A stretch of 64,000 nucleotides of DNA from Nocardia sp. NBC_00416 (lineage in GTDB: Bacteria > Actinomycetota > Actinomycetes > Mycobacteriales > Mycobacteriaceae): NCBI RefSeq assembly GCF_036032445.1, contig NZ_CP107932.1, positions 2,668,501 to 2,732,500 of the forward strand, given 5' to 3'. The notes beneath the pieces were generated by a model. It had not been told where the DNA came from, made no database searches, and worked only from the letters and a program-made list of their open reading frames with translations. The position numbers were made by a program, and so were the translations under genes. Of the stretch, positions 27,615 to 38,321 are shown one piece after another. How positions within the stretch are numbered: position 1 is the stretch's first letter; every line of letters begins with the position of its first letter.

Positions 27615-29424
27615 TCTGTCCCTCTTCGGTCTCGACCCGTTCTGGCTGGTCGCCGCTAAAGCCGTGGCCATCTTCGTCTTCCTGCTCCTGACCGTGCTGT
27701 TCGGGGTCCTGGCGGAACGCAAGGTCGTGGCGTGGATGCAGATGCGCGTCGGCCCGAACCGTGTCGGCCCCAAGGGTTTGCTGCAGAGCGCCGCCGACGG
27801 TGTGAAGATGGCGTTCAAGGAAGATATCGTCCCGGCGATCGTGGACAAGCCCATCTTCGTTCTCGCCCCGATCATCTCGGTGATCTCGGCCGTGCTCGCC
27901 TTCGCCGTGATCCCGTTCGGGCCGGAGGTCTCCGTATTCGGTCAGCACACCGCCCTGCAGCTCACCGATCTGCACGTCGGGGTCCTCTATATCCTGGCCG
28001 TCACCTCGATCGGCGTGTACGGGATCGTCCTGGCGGGCTGGGCGTCGGGCTCCACCTATCCGCTGCTCGGCGGGCTGCGTTCCACCGCGCAGGTGATCTC
28101 GTACGAAATCGCCATGGCCCTGTGTTTCGCGGCGGTGTTCCTGCTCGGCGGCACCATGGCCACCTCCGGCATCATCGCCGCTCAGCAGCCCACCTGGTAT
28201 GTGTTCCTGCTGCTTCCGTCGTTCCTCATCTACTGCATCTCCATGGTCGGCGAGACGAACCGGGCGCCGTTCGATCTCCCCGAGGCCGAAGGTGAACTCG
28301 TCGGTGGATTCCACACGGAATACTCGTCGCTGAAGTTCGCGATGTTCATGCTCGCGGAATACGTGAACATGGCGACGGTCTCCGCGCTGGCGACCACCAT
28401 GTTCCTGGGCGGCTGGCGGGCGCCGTTCCCGATCAATCTCTGGGAGGGCGCGAATTCGGGCTGGTGGCCGCTGCTGTGGTTCACCGCCAAGGTGTGGATG
28501 TTCCTGTTCGTGTTCATCTGGTTGCGCGGCACCCTCCCGCGGCTGCGCTACGACCAGTTCATGAGCCTGGGCTGGAAACTGCTGATCCCGACCTCACTGG
28601 CCTGGGTCATGGTGGTGGCCACCGCACGGGTCCTCGACCTCGAGGGCTATCCGGTGCGCACACCGATCCTGGTGATCGGCGGCGTGCTGCTGACCGGGTT
28701 GCTGGTCGGGCTGTTCCTGCGAGCCGGCAACGCGCCCGCCACCGCACCCGAATTCGGCCCCGAGGACGATCTGCCGACCGGGCGCGCCGCGCCGCGATCG
28801 CCCGGCGGCACCGAGGTCTTCCTCGGCTTCCCGACCCCGCCGCTTCCGGAGCAGACCTCCACCATCACCTCCTCCCCCGGGCTCCTGGAACCGCTCGCCG
28901 GTTTCGCGGTCACCGCGCTGACCATGTTCAAGAAGCCCAATACCGAGTTCTATCCCGAGGAGAAGGTCCCGACCGCGCCCCGCTACCACGGCCGCCACCA
29001 GCTCAACCGGCATCCCGACGGACTGGAGAAGTGCATCGGCTGCGAACTCTGCGCTTGGGCCTGCCCCGCCGACGCCATCTTCGTCGAGGGCGCCGACAAT
29101 ACCGACGAAGAGCGTTTCTCCCCCGGTGAACGCTACGGCCGCGTCTACCAGATCAACTATCTGCGCTGTATCGGCTGTGGACTGTGCATCGAAGCCTGCC
29201 CGACCCGGGCCCTGACGATGACCAACGACTACGAACTCACCGACGACAACCGCGCCGACCTCATCTACGAGAAGGACCGGCTGCTGGCCCCGCTGGACCC
29301 GCAGATGCAGGCCCCGCCGCACGCGATGCAGCCGGGCAGCACCGAGGCCGACTACTACCTGGGCCGGGTCGAGGGCGCTCCGGAACGGCCCACCGCCGGT
29401 ACGGCACAGGGAGGCCCCCGATGA
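27607..29424 (+). CDS. nuoH: NuoH-NuoI fusion: membrane subunit H joined to ferredoxin subunit I
   Basis: One uninterrupted frame of 605 aa contains two complex I subunits. Residues 1 to about 400 are Nuo[45 protein letters not shown] and [20 protein letters not shown], with about nine hydrophobic helices, the last near residue 357-376. A Pro-rich linker ([12 protein letters not shown]) is followed without a stop by NuoI (about 425-605) with two 4Fe-4S motifs, [12 protein letters not shown] and [12 protein letters not shown] (N6a, N6b). In M. tuberculosis these are separate genes (410 and 211 aa). A ninth helix would put the linker on the cytoplasmic side, where NuoI belongs. An internal ATG at about 28924 (MFKKPNTEF) might also give a free NuoI. 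Confidence 0.92.
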   Translation: MTDLSLFGLDPFWLVAAKAVAIFVFLLLTVLFGVLAERKVVAWMQMRVGPNRVGPKGLLQSAADGVKMAFKEDIVPAIVDKPIFVLAPIISVISAVLAFAVIPFGPEVSVFGQHTALQLTDLHVGVLYILAVTSIGVYGIVLAGWASGSTYPLLGGLRSTAQVISYEIAMALCFAAVFLLGGTMATSGIIAAQQPTWYVFLLLPSFLIYCISMVGETNRAPFDLPEAEGELVGGFHTEYSSLKFAMFMLAEYVNMATVSALATTMFLGGWRAPFPINLWEGANSGWWPLLWFTAKVWMFLFVFIWLRGTLPRLRYDQFMSLGWKLLIPTSLAWVMVVATARVLDLEGYPVRTPILVIGGVLLTGLLVGLFLRAGNAPATAPEFGPEDDLPTGRAAPRSPGGTEVFLGFPTPPLPEQTSTITSSPGLLEPLAGFAVTALTMFKKPNTEFYPEEKVPTAPRYHGRHQLNRHPDGLEKCIGCELCAWACPADAIFVEGADNTDEERFSPGERYGRVYQINYLRCIGCGLCIEACPTRALTMTNDYELTDDNRADLIYEKDRLLAPLDPQMQAPPHAMQPGSTEADYYLGRVEGAPERPTAGTAQGGPR

Positions 29425-30269
29425 CGCACACAGCCGCGACACTCCTCACCGCACCGCCGCTGACCGGCGCTGGAACCGGCGAGACCGTGCAGTTCTGGAT
29501 CCTGGCACCGCTTGCCGTACTCGGTGCGCTGGGGATGGTGTTCGCCGCCAAGGCCGTCCATTCGGCGATCTGCCTGGCCGCCACCATGATCAGCCTGGCT
29601 GTGTTCTACATAGCCCAGGACGCCCTGTTCCTGGGGGTCGTGCAGATCGTGGTGTACACCGGCGCGGTCATGATGTTGTTCCTGTTCGTCCTCATGCTGG
29701 TCGGCGTCGATTCCGCGGAATCACTGAAGGAGACGTTGCGCGGGCAGCGCGTCGCCGCAGGCGTGGTCGGTGTCGGGTTCGGAGTGCTGCTGTGTACGGG
29801 GATCGCGCACGGCGTCCGCGAATCAGAAATCGAGTTCCCCGCGAACGGTTTTCCCGGCCGGGACGTGATCGGCGCACTCGCCGAGCTGATCTTCGTCCGC
29901 TATGTCTGGGCCTTCGAACTCACCGGCGCGCTGCTGATCGCGGCCACCATCGGGGCCATGCTGCTGGCCCATCGCGAGCAGTTCGGGCCGAAACTGGGCC
30001 AGCGGGAACTGTCCCGCCGCCGGTTCCGCGACGCGGGACACCGGCCCACGCCGCTGCCCACTCCCGGCGTCTACGCCCGGCACAACGCAGTCGACATCCC
30101 GGCCCGGCTCCCGGACGGATCGTTCGAGGAGCTGTCGGTCTCGACCATCCTGCGGCACCGCCGCACCCTGGCGCTCACCGACGCCGCCGTCCTCTCGGTC
30201 GGCTCCCCGGCGGCACCCGGGGCAGCCGACACCACCGCCCGCCCGGCCGATGAGGAAGGTACCCGGTGA
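29421..30269 (+). CDS. nuoJ: NADH-quinone oxidoreductase subunit J
   Basis: 282-aa membrane subunit with five helices. [24 protein letters not shown] is the conserved pi-bulge helix TM3 involved in proton coupling. The C-terminal about 95 residues are a soluble actinobacterial extension without conserved motif. The frame is open far upstream, but the ATG at 29421 overlaps the NuoHI stop (ATGA) and is the sensible start. It overlaps nuoK by 4 bp. Confidence 0.94.
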   Translation: MTHTAATLLTAPPLTGAGTGETVQFWILAPLAVLGALGMVFAAKAVHSAICLAATMISLAVFYIAQDALFLGVVQIVVYTGAVMMLFLFVLMLVGVDSAESLKETLRGQRVAAGVVGVGFGVLLCTGIAHGVRESEIEFPANGFPGRDVIGALAELIFVRYVWAFELTGALLIAATIGAMLLAHREQFGPKLGQRELSRRRFRDAGHRPTPLPTPGVYARHNAVDIPARLPDGSFEELSVSTILRHRRTLALTDAAVLSVGSPAAPGAADTTARPADEEGTR

Positions 30270-30565
30270 ATCCCGAGAACTATCTGTTCCTGTCCGCGCT
30301 GCTGTTCACGATCGGCGCTGCGGGAGTGCTGCTACGGCGCAACGCGATCATCGTGTTCATGTGCATCGAACTCATGCTCAACGCGGTGAATCTCGCGTTC
30401 GTGACGTTCGCCCGGATGCACGCGAACCTGGACGGTCAGGTGTTCGCGTTCTTCACGATGGTGGTCGCCGCGGCCGAGGTCGTGGTCGGTCTGGCCATCA
30501 TCATCACCATCTTCCGTGCCCGCCGCTCGACCTCGGTCGACGACGCCAGCCTGCTGAAGTTCTGA
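30266..30565 (+). CDS. nuoK: NADH-quinone oxidoreductase subunit K
   Basis: 99-aa membrane subunit with three helices and a GTG start. Conserved glutamates are in [13 protein letters not shown] and [13 protein letters not shown] and belong to the central hydrophilic axis for proton transfer. Length is normal. nuoL begins 1 bp after the stop. Confidence 0.95.
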   Translation: MNPENYLFLSALLFTIGAAGVLLRRNAIIVFMCIELMLNAVNLAFVTFARMHANLDGQVFAFFTMVVAAAEVVVGLAIIITIFRARRSTSVDDASLLKF

Positions 30566-30566
30566 C

Positions 30567-32453
30567 GTGGATACCGCAACGCTGTGGCTGCTGCCCGCCC
30601 TGCCCCTGGCCGGCGCCGCCGTACTGCTGCTCACCGGGCGTCGCTCCGACGCATGGGGTCATCTGCTCGCCACCGTGACCGCGCTGGCCTCCTTCGTCGT
30701 GGCCGTGATCGCCTTTCTCGGGATGCTGGGCCGTGCCGACGGCGACCGTGCGGTGGCGCTGGACCTGTTCAGCTGGGTTCCGGTGGCCGGGCTGCAGGTC
30801 GACTTCGGGCTGGCGCTGGACCAGCTGTCGATCTGTTTCGCGCTGCTCATCACCGGTGTGGGGTCGCTCATCCACATCTACTCCGTCGGGTACATGAGCG
30901 ACGATCCCGGCCGCCGCCGGTTCTTCGCCTACCTGAACCTGTTCCTCGCGGCCATGCTGCTGCTGGTGCTGGCGAACAACTACCTGGTGCTGTATCTGGG
31001 CTGGGAAGGCGTCGGCCTGGCCTCGTATCTGCTGATCGGGTTCTGGTATCACAAACCCTCGGCGGCCACGGCGGCCAAGAAGGCGTTCGTGGTCAACCGA
31101 GTCGGCGATATCGGCCTGGCGGTGGCCATGATGATCATGTTCGCCACCTTCGGATCCCTCGATTTCACGACGGTGTTCGCGGCGTCGCCCGCGGCGACCG
31201 ACGGCACGCTCACCGCCGTGGGGCTGTTCCTGCTGCTGGCCGCCTGCGGTAAATCCGCCCAGGTGCCGCTGCAGTCGTGGCTCGGGGACGCCATGGAGGG
31301 CCCCACCCCGGTTTCGGCGCTCATCCACGCCGCCACCATGGTCACCGCCGGTGTATACCTGATCGCCCGCTCGAATCCGATCTTCGATCTCGCCCCCGCG
31401 GCCCGGACCGCGGTGGTGGTGGTCGGCGCGGTGACGCTGCTGTTCGGTGCGATCGTCGGCTGCGCGAAGGACGACATCAAGAAGGCCCTCGCCGCTTCGA
31501 CCATGAGCCAGATCGGCTACATGGTGCTGGCCGTCGGTCTGGGGCCCGCCGGATACGCGGTGGCCATCATGCATCTGCTGACCCACGGGTTCTTCAAGGC
31601 GGGCCTGTTCCTCGGCGCCGGGTCGGTGATGCACGCCATGGACGACGAGACCGATATGCGGCGCTACGGGGGCCTGCGCACCCTGCTGCCGATCACCTAT
31701 GTCACCTTCGGCCTCGGCTATCTCGCGATCATCGGCGTACCGCCGTTCGCCGGCTTCTTCTCCAAGGACCGGATCATCGAGGCGGCCTTCGCCGCCGAGG
31801 GCGTCGCCGGTCCGATTCTGGGCACTGTCACTTTGCTCGGCGCGGGACTCACCGCGTTCTACATGACACGGGTGATGCTGCTGACCTTCTTCGGCGAACG
31901 CCGTTGGAAGCCCGATACCCATCCGCACGAATCGCCGGCGGTGATGACCGGTCCGATGATCCTGCTGGCACTCGGTTCGGTCGGCGCCGGAGCGGTATTC
32001 GTCTGGGGCTCTTCGTTGCAGAACTGGCTCGCCCCGGTGGTCGGCGAACACCACGGCGAGCCGATCCTGCCGGTCCCGGTGATCACCGGACTCGCCTTGG
32101 CGGTGGTCGCGGCGGGCGTCGCGGTCGCCTACCGGCAGTACGGCCGCGCCGGGGTTCCCGAGACCGCGCCGCAGCAGGTGACCGCCCTGACCGTCGCCGC
32201 CCGCCGCGATCTCTACGGCGACGCGGTCAACGAGGCCGCGTTCATGCGGCCCGGCCGCCATCTGACCCGCGCGCTCGTCTTTCTCGACAACCGCGGTATC
32301 GACGGTCTCGTCAACGGCACCGCCGCCCTCATCGGCGGACTGTCCGCCCGGGTCCGCAAGGTGCAGACCGGTTTCGTTCGTTCGTATGCCCTGTCCATGT
32401 TCACCGGCGCGGCCCTGGTGGCCGCAGCCCTGCTGGCCGTGAGGATCTGGTGA
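30567..32453 (+). CDS. nuoL: NADH-quinone oxidoreductase subunit L
   Basis: 628-aa antiporter-like proton-pumping subunit with a GTG start. [48 protein letters not shown] and the Lys of [11 protein letters not shown] are the conserved proton-channel features. A long C-terminal hydrophobic helix, preceded by the lateral amphipathic region, follows after residue 520. Length is standard. It overlaps nuoM as GTGA. Confidence 0.96.
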   Translation: MDTATLWLLPALPLAGAAVLLLTGRRSDAWGHLLATVTALASFVVAVIAFLGMLGRADGDRAVALDLFSWVPVAGLQVDFGLALDQLSICFALLITGVGSLIHIYSVGYMSDDPGRRRFFAYLNLFLAAMLLLVLANNYLVLYLGWEGVGLASYLLIGFWYHKPSAATAAKKAFVVNRVGDIGLAVAMMIMFATFGSLDFTTVFAASPAATDGTLTAVGLFLLLAACGKSAQVPLQSWLGDAMEGPTPVSALIHAATMVTAGVYLIARSNPIFDLAPAARTAVVVVGAVTLLFGAIVGCAKDDIKKALAASTMSQIGYMVLAVGLGPAGYAVAIMHLLTHGFFKAGLFLGAGSVMHAMDDETDMRRYGGLRTLLPITYVTFGLGYLAIIGVPPFAGFFSKDRIIEAAFAAEGVAGPILGTVTLLGAGLTAFYMTRVMLLTFFGERRWKPDTHPHESPAVMTGPMILLALGSVGAGAVFVWGSSLQNWLAPVVGEHHGEPILPVPVITGLALAVVAAGVAVAYRQYGRAGVPETAPQQVTALTVAARRDLYGDAVNEAAFMRPGRHLTRALVFLDNRGIDGLVNGTAALIGGLSARVRKVQTGFVRSYALSMFTGAALVAAALLAVRIW

Positions 32454-34072
32454 GCGCCGTGCCCTGGTTGACCGTGCTCTGGCTGTTGCCCGTCGTGGGC
32501 GCGGCGGTCGTACTCCTGTTACCGGCCGCGCGGCGGTCGGCAGCCCGATGGGTCGGGCTGATATTCGCCGTGGCCACTTTCGCGGTGGCGCTCGGTGTGG
32601 CCGCGGCATTCGAGCCCGGGGGCGAGCAGTTCCAATTGGTCGAATCCCGCACCTGGATACCGGCCTTCGGCGCCGGGTACACCCTCGGGGTCGACGGGAT
32701 AGCACTGGTACTGGTACTGCTCACGGCGGGGCTGGTGCCACTGCTCATCGTCGCCGGCTGGCACGACGACCGCGAAGTCGGCACCGGAAGGCGAGTTGCG
32801 CACACCTATATCGCGCTCACCCTGCTGGTCGAGGGAATGGTGCTGGTGTCCTTCCTGGCCCTCGACATCCTGCTGTTCTACGTGTTCTTCGAGGCCATGC
32901 TCATTCCGATGTACTTCCTCATCGGCGGATTCGGGCCGCGCACCGACGACGCGCAGCTCCGGCGGCAACGTTCCCGCGCGGCTGTCAAATTCCTGCTGTA
33001 CAACCTCTTCGGCGGGCTGATCATGCTGGCGGCGGTGGTCGGGCTCTACGTGCTCACCGTCCGGGAGGATCTCGGCGCTAGCGGGGCCGGAACCTTCGAT
33101 CTGCGCGCGGTGGTGGCGGCCGCCAATTCCGGGGAGCTCGGCGCCGGGCCGGCGGTGATCAACGCCCTGTTCCTCGGTTTCATGTTCGCCTTCGCGGTGA
33201 AAGCCCCGTTGTGGCCGCTGCACACCTGGCTACCGGACGCGGCCGTAGCCGCGACCCCGTCGACCGCGGTACTGATGATGGCGGTGGTGGACAAGGTCGG
33301 CACCTTCGGCATGCTTCGCTACTGTCTGCTGCTGTTCCCCGCGGCGGTGGACACCTATGCGCCGCTGGTGATCACCCTCGCCGTGATCGGCATCCTGTAC
33401 GGCGCGTTGCTGGCCATCGGGCAGACCGACGTCATGCGGCTCATCGCATACACCTCCATCTCCCATTTCGGCTTCATCGTGCTCGGCATCTTCGCCATGA
33501 CCAGTCAGGGCCAGACGGGCGCGACCCTCTATATGGTCAATCACGGCCTGTCCACCGCGGCGTTGTTCCTGGTGGCCGGGTTCCTGGTCTCGCGGCGCGG
33601 GAGTCGCCTCATCGCCGATTACGGCGGGGTCCAGAAAGTGGCGCCCGTCCTGGCCGGAACCTTCTTCATCGCGGGTCTGGCGACGCTGTCACTACCCGGA
33701 CTGGCTCCGTTCGTCAGTGAATTCCTGGTTCTGATCGGTACTTTCAGCAGATACCAGGTAGCCGCGGTGTTCGCGGCCGGCGCGCTGGTCCTGGCCGCGA
33801 TCTATGTGCTGTGGCTGTACCAGCGAATGATGACAGGCCCGGTGGCCGAAGGCAGTGAGGGCATCCGGGATCTGGTCCCACGCGAACTCGTGGTGGTGGT
33901 ACCGCTCATCGGCGCCCTGATCTTCTTCGGGGTGTATCCGAAACCGGTACTCGATTTCATCGATCCCGCCGTGACCCAGACCCTCACCACGATCGGAACT
34001 GTCGATCCACCACCGTCGGTCCCGGCGCAGCCGGAGGCGGCGAACCCTGGAGGTGTGCGTCATGAGCGCTGA
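32450..34072 (+). CDS. nuoM: NADH-quinone oxidoreductase subunit M
   Basis: 540-aa antiporter-like subunit. The start GTG overlaps the nuoL stop; the frame is open upstream but that part overlies nuoL. The conserved proton-pumping Glu is in [19 protein letters not shown], and [29 protein letters not shown] and [15 protein letters not shown] are diagnostic. A short soluble tail ends the protein. nuoN starts inside its last codons. Confidence 0.96.
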   Translation: MSAVPWLTVLWLLPVVGAAVVLLLPAARRSAARWVGLIFAVATFAVALGVAAAFEPGGEQFQLVESRTWIPAFGAGYTLGVDGIALVLVLLTAGLVPLLIVAGWHDDREVGTGRRVAHTYIALTLLVEGMVLVSFLALDILLFYVFFEAMLIPMYFLIGGFGPRTDDAQLRRQRSRAAVKFLLYNLFGGLIMLAAVVGLYVLTVREDLGASGAGTFDLRAVVAAANSGELGAGPAVINALFLGFMFAFAVKAPLWPLHTWLPDAAVAATPSTAVLMMAVVDKVGTFGMLRYCLLLFPAAVDTYAPLVITLAVIGILYGALLAIGQTDVMRLIAYTSISHFGFIVLGIFAMTSQGQTGATLYMVNHGLSTAALFLVAGFLVSRRGSRLIADYGGVQKVAPVLAGTFFIAGLATLSLPGLAPFVSEFLVLIGTFSRYQVAAVFAAGALVLAAIYVLWLYQRMMTGPVAEGSEGIRDLVPRELVVVVPLIGALIFFGVYPKPVLDFIDPAVTQTLTTIGTVDPPPSVPAQPEAANPGGVRHER

Positions 34073-35684
34073 GCTGCCCGCCGGCGCGGTCCTGGCCGCG
34101 TCCGTGCCCGCACCGAGCATCGAATATCACCTGCTGGCACCGATGTTGATCGTTTTCGGCGCCGCAGTCCTGGGCGTGCTGGTGGACGCTTTCGTGCCGC
34201 GTTCACGACGGTACACCGCCCAATTAGCACTGACCCTGACCGCGCTGGTCGCCGCCCTGGTAGCGGTGTTGCTGCTGTCGGGCACCGCGACGACCGCCGC
34301 GATCGGCGCCGTCGCCGTGGACGGGGTGACGCTGTTCTTGCAGGGCACACTGTTGATCGTCGGGATCCTGTCCGTCCTTTTCGTCGCCGAACGCGGCCCG
34401 CTTCCCCGGCCGCGCTCCGGTCCGGGGACCTGGAGCCGCGCCGCCGCGACCCCCGACTACGGGATGGACGCATTCACTCCGCAGGCGTCCGCCGTCCCCG
34501 GCAGTGCGGCCGAGCGGTCCGCCGCCACCGCGGGTATCACGCCCACCGAAGTGTTCCCGCTGCTGCTGCTGGCGCTGGGCGGATTGCTGTTGTTCCCCGC
34601 CGCCAACGACCTGCTCACCATGTTCGTCGCACTGGAAGTGCTGTCCCTGCCTCTGTATCTGCTGTGCGGTCTCGCCCGGCGGCGCCGGCTGCTGTCGCAG
34701 GAGGCGGCCCTGAAGTACTTCCTGCTGGGCGCGTTCTCCTCCGCCTTCTTCCTGTACGGGGTCGCGCTGCTGTACGGCCAGGCCGGCACCGTCCGGCTCG
34801 CCGGTATCGCCGACGCGCTGGCCGCCGATTCCGGTGCGCCCACCCTCGCGCTGCTGGGTGTGGCCATGCTGGCGGTGGGCCTGTTGTTCAAGATCGGTGC
34901 GGTGCCGTTCCAGGCCTGGGTGCCCGATGTGTACCAGGGCGCCCCCACGCCGATCACCGCGTTCATGGCCGCCGCCACCAAGATCGCCGCTCTCGGCGCG
35001 TTGCTGCGCGTCCTGCAGGTGGCCGTCCCGGGAATCGCCGCGGACTGGCGGCCGGTGCTCGCCGCCGTAGCGGTGGCCACCATGCTGGTCGGCGCGGTTC
35101 TGGCGATCACTCAGACCGATATGAAACGAATGCTGGCGTATTCGTCCATCGCGCATACCGGGTTCCTGCTCACCGCTCTGGTCGCCGCCAACGAGCGCGG
35201 AATCGCCGCGACCCTGTTCTATCTGTTCGTCTACGGCCTGGGCACACTCGGCGCGTTCGCGATCGTCAGTACCGTGCGGGAGTCCGACGGGACCGAGGCC
35301 ACCTCCCTGGCCCGCTGGGCCGGCCTGGGCCGACGCTCCCCCTGGCTCGCGACGGTATTCTCGCTCCTGCTGCTGTCGTTCGCCGGAATCCCCATCACCG
35401 CGGGGTTCGTCGCCAAGTTCGCGGTCTTCCAGGCCGCGGCCGCCGGCGACGCCGGACTGCTGGTGATCGTCGGTGTGCTGGCCAGTGCGGTAGCCGCGTT
35501 CTTCTATATCCGAGTGATCGTGCTGATGTTCTTCACCGATCCACCGGCCGACCCTCCGGTCATCGTCGGTCCGCCCGCCGCCACGGCGGTCGCCGGGATC
35601 GCGGCACTGGCCACCCTGGTTCTCGGCATCGTTCCGCAGCCGCTGCTGGATCTGGCCGAACGCGCCGGTGAATTCGTGCGCTGA
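34062..35684 (+). CDS. nuoN: NADH-quinone oxidoreductase subunit N
   Basis: 540-aa antiporter-like subunit that ends the operon. The ATG at 34062 is preferred because TGGAGG lies about 8 nt upstream. Conserved parts are FVALEVLSLPLYLLCGLARR, FKIGAVPFQAWVPDVYQGAPTP and MLAYSSIAHTGFLL. About 14 helices. A Pro/Arg-rich loop of about 45 residues after the third helix is longer than in E. coli. No strong terminator hairpin is visible after the stop. Confidence 0.96.
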   Translation: MSAELPAGAVLAASVPAPSIEYHLLAPMLIVFGAAVLGVLVDAFVPRSRRYTAQLALTLTALVAALVAVLLLSGTATTAAIGAVAVDGVTLFLQGTLLIVGILSVLFVAERGPLPRPRSGPGTWSRAAATPDYGMDAFTPQASAVPGSAAERSAATAGITPTEVFPLLLLALGGLLLFPAANDLLTMFVALEVLSLPLYLLCGLARRRRLLSQEAALKYFLLGAFSSAFFLYGVALLYGQAGTVRLAGIADALAADSGAPTLALLGVAMLAVGLLFKIGAVPFQAWVPDVYQGAPTPITAFMAAATKIAALGALLRVLQVAVPGIAADWRPVLAAVAVATMLVGAVLAITQTDMKRMLAYSSIAHTGFLLTALVAANERGIAATLFYLFVYGLGTLGAFAIVSTVRESDGTEATSLARWAGLGRRSPWLATVFSLLLLSFAGIPITAGFVAKFAVFQAAAAGDAGLLVIVGVLASAVAAFFYIRVIVLMFFTDPPADPPVIVGPPAATAVAGIAALATLVLGIVPQPLLDLAERAGEFVR

Positions 35685-36098
35685 GCCGAACCGGCACGGT
35701 GCAGACGATGCCGCGAGGGCCGGCCTCGAATTCTGCCCATGAGCTGGTCTGATGCCAGCACCTCGAGCACTGCCCTCACGCGCGCCATGAGGTCGGCCAC
35801 GGCGGCGCGCCGACAGGGCGCCGACCGACCTGCTACCCGACCGACCCGGCCGGATCGCCCGAGTAACACCGCGAGGCCCAGCGGCCGGCGGCTGATATCC
35901 GGACCGATAGTCTCGCGACCCCGGGTCGACGCACCCTCAGTCGGGCGAGCAACGATCGTGACGCCGGTAACCCGCTCCAGTTCCCGGCATCTTCCCAGGT
36001 CGACTGTGGGGACCCGCACACTCCAAATTAGTTGATTAGGTAAAGCAACAAACTTATAGTTGATTACCGCAAGCAACTAAACAACCTCTGGAGCACGC
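35685..36098. other. Intergenic stretch between nuoN and the MarR gene
   Basis: About 410 bp with no credible gene. The first 330 bp show nothing I can interpret beyond a weak CGAGG/CCTCG dyad near 35715. The last 80 bp are AT-rich and hold two repressor-type dyads (see 36028-36080). Confidence 0.5.
36028..36080. promoter_or_regulatory. Two MarR-type operator dyads
   Basis: Copy 1 is GTTG-N11-CAAC at 36031-36049. Copy 2 is TAGTTG-N11-CAACTA at 36057-36079. Both carry AGTTGATTA in the left half, are 28 bp apart, and sit 19-70 bp upstream of the MarR gene in strikingly AT-rich DNA. Autorepression of the marR-efflux unit is inferred. Confidence 0.72.
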
Positions 36099-36593
36099 AT
36101 GGGAGTTTCACCCGACACCGCGCAGGGCCTGCTCGACGAACTTTTCCTCATCAGTCGAGCCCTGCGCCGGAACCTCGCCCAGCCCGAAGAGGGCCGGCTG
36201 CTGCCGGGTGGAATCAGCGTCCTGGTCAACCTGGAGTCGGCCGGTCCGTGCCGCCAGGTCGACCTCGCGGCTCAAATCGGAATCAGCGCCTCGGCCATGA
36301 GCCGGCACATCACCGAACTGGTTGCCGACGGCTACGTCCTGCGCAACACCGATCCCGATGACGGCCGTGCCATCCGCGTCGAAGTGTCCTCCACCGGCCA
36401 CGAACTTCTGGGACGGATCCGCGAATCGCGGATCCAGGGTCTCCAGGAGGTCATGGCCGACTGGACCCAGGACGATGCCGAACGCGCCCGTCACATCCTG
36501 CACACGCTCCGGAGCCAGCTCATCGCCCGGGACAGTCGCAACGCCGCGGCCGACCATCAGAAGCATTCGGAAGAGAGAATTGATGTCCAGTAA
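36099..36593 (+). CDS. MarR-family transcriptional regulator
   Basis: 164-aa winged-helix repressor. The DNA-binding region reads QVDLAAQIGISASAMSRHITELVADGYV, followed by the wing RNTDPDDGRAIRVEVSSTG, which is the MarR hallmark DxDxR segment. CTCTGGAG precedes the ATG. Its last 11 bp overlap the start of the MFS efflux gene, so the pair is one operon. Two dyads directly upstream are the probable binding sites, with release by a phenolic or drug ligand (family knowledge; ligand unknown). Confidence 0.92.
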   Translation: MGVSPDTAQGLLDELFLISRALRRNLAQPEEGRLLPGGISVLVNLESAGPCRQVDLAAQIGISASAMSRHITELVADGYVLRNTDPDDGRAIRVEVSSTGHELLGRIRESRIQGLQEVMADWTQDDAERARHILHTLRSQLIARDSRNAAADHQKHSEERIDVQ

Positions 36594-38265
36594 TACCGCG
36601 GCGGTGACCCCGCGCGAGCCGGGCGCAATGACCCATCGCGAAATACTCGAAGCGATGACCGGTCTGCTGGCCGCACTGTTCACCGCGCTGCTCAGCACCA
36701 CGATCGTCGCCAACGCACTACCGACCATCATCGCGGATCTGCAGGGATCGCAGACCGCCTACGCCTGGGTGATCACCACCGCCCTGCTCACCAACGCGGC
36801 GTCCACCCCCATCTGGGGCAAACTCGCCGACCTGTTCAACAAGAAGACACTCGTGCAGTTGAGCATCGTGATCTTCGTGGCGGGTTCGGTCATCGCCGGT
36901 TTCGCGCACAATGTTCCGGTGCTGCTCGCCGCGCGCGCACTGCAGGGTGTCGGGATGGGTGGTCTGACCGCGCTGGTCGTCGCGATCATCGGCAGTATCG
37001 TCGCCCCGCGTGAACGCGGCCGCTACTCCGGCTATATGGGTGCGGTCATGGCGGTATCGATGACCGGCGGACCCATCCTCGGCGGCGTCATCGTCGACAG
37101 CACACTCGGCTGGCGCTGGTGCTTCTTCATCTGCGTACCGCTCGCCGTGATCGCCCTGTTCCTGCTGCAGCGCACCCTGCGGCTGCCCACCGTCCGCAAG
37201 AACGACGTGTCGATCGACTGGCTCGGCGCGGGGCTGCTCACCGCCGGTGTGTCCGTGCTGCTGATCTGGGTCTCCTTCGCCGGCAAGGCCGACTACTACG
37301 GCTGGATCTCCCGGGAATCGGCGCTGTACGTGGGTCTGGGCGTACTCCTGCTCGCCGCCACCGTGTTCGTCGAATCGCGGGCCAAGTCGCCGATCATCCC
37401 GCTGAAGATCGTCACCGAACGCACCACCGCCCTGGCCATCATCGCCTCGATCGCCGTCGGCGTGGGCATGTTCGGCGCCACCACCTTCCTCGGCCAGTAT
37501 TTCCAGACCGCGCGCGGCTATTCGCCGACCGCGGCGGGCCTGCTGTCCGCGCCGATGGTCGCCGGGATGCTCACCGCCTCGGTGGTATCGGGTGCGCTGA
37601 TCACCCGGTTCGGCAAATGGAAGAGGTTCGTGGTCACCGGCGCTGCCCTGCTGGTAGTCGGTTTCGGCCTGCTGTCCACCATCGACCACGCCACCAATAT
37701 GTGGCTGATCGGCGCATTCATCACGCTCACCGGGCTCGGTGTCGGCATGATGATGCAGAACCTGGTGCTGGCGGTCCAGAACACCGTGAGCGTGCAGAAC
37801 ATCGGCGCCGCCTCCAGCAGCGTCGCCTTCTTCCGCACCTTCGGCGGCGCCATCGGAGTCTCGGTGCTGGGCTCGGTCCTCGCGACCCGGGTGGGCGAAC
37901 TGTCCACCACCAGGCTGACCGAACTGGGAGTTCCGGCGGGTTCGTCCTCCGGCGGCGGCAGTCTCGATCTGAAGGCACTGCCGGCGCCGATCGCCGAGGT
38001 CGTCCGCTTCTCCTACGGAGACGCCACCGGACGGATCTTCCTCATCGCGGCCGCCGCGACCGTGGTCGCGCTGATCGCCGCCGCGCTGCTGCCCAACCGG
38101 CCGCTGCGCCGCACGATCGATATCGAACCGGACAGCCCACGATCGGGCGACGAGACCGGGCAGCCGGAATCCGTCACGGATACCGTTGCCGGAACGCGGA
38201 TTCCGGATGACATCGCCGAGCTCGACGATGACGCGAAACTGGAAGCCGGGCCCGCCCGGACCTGA
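36583..38265 (+). CDS. MFS multidrug efflux transporter, DHA2 (14-TM) family
   Basis: 560-aa drug/proton antiporter. The ATG at 36583 overlaps the end of the MarR gene; the upstream frame is not protein-like. The first helix carries LFTALLSTTIVANALPTIIADL, typical of DHA2. LLTNAASTPIWGKLADLFNKK is motif A. VLLAARALQGVGMGGL and VSMTGGPILGGVIVDSTLGWRW hold motif C (GP-containing). About 14 helices follow, then an acidic C-terminal tail of about 60 residues. Substrate unknown. A hairpin terminator follows the stop. Confidence 0.92.
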   Translation: MSSNTAAVTPREPGAMTHREILEAMTGLLAALFTALLSTTIVANALPTIIADLQGSQTAYAWVITTALLTNAASTPIWGKLADLFNKKTLVQLSIVIFVAGSVIAGFAHNVPVLLAARALQGVGMGGLTALVVAIIGSIVAPRERGRYSGYMGAVMAVSMTGGPILGGVIVDSTLGWRWCFFICVPLAVIALFLLQRTLRLPTVRKNDVSIDWLGAGLLTAGVSVLLIWVSFAGKADYYGWISRESALYVGLGVLLLAATVFVESRAKSPIIPLKIVTERTTALAIIASIAVGVGMFGATTFLGQYFQTARGYSPTAAGLLSAPMVAGMLTASVVSGALITRFGKWKRFVVTGAALLVVGFGLLSTIDHATNMWLIGAFITLTGLGVGMMMQNLVLAVQNTVSVQNIGAASSSVAFFRTFGGAIGVSVLGSVLATRVGELSTTRLTELGVPAGSSSGGGSLDLKALPAPIAEVVRFSYGDATGRIFLIAAAATVVALIAAALLPNRPLRRTIDIEPDSPRSGDETGQPESVTDTVAGTRIPDDIAELDDDAKLEAGPART

Positions 38266-38279
38266 CCTCCGCCCCCACG

Positions 38280-38314
38280 CACACCGGCCGCCGGATTTTC
38301 CGGCGGCCGGTGTG
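38280..38314 (+). terminator. Rho-independent-type hairpin after the efflux gene
   Basis: CACACCGGCCGCCGGA (38280-38295) pairs perfectly with 38299-38314 around a TTT loop, giving a 16-bp stem followed by TTT. It lies 14 bp after the MFS stop and 7 bp before the end of the convergent membrane-protein gene, so it can serve both. Confidence 0.85.
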
Positions 38315-38321
38315 TTTCATC

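Noticed and set aside
30504-32705. Minus-strand open frame of about 730 codons opposite nuoL
   Set aside because: Antisense of NuoL with unnatural His/Asp/Arg composition.
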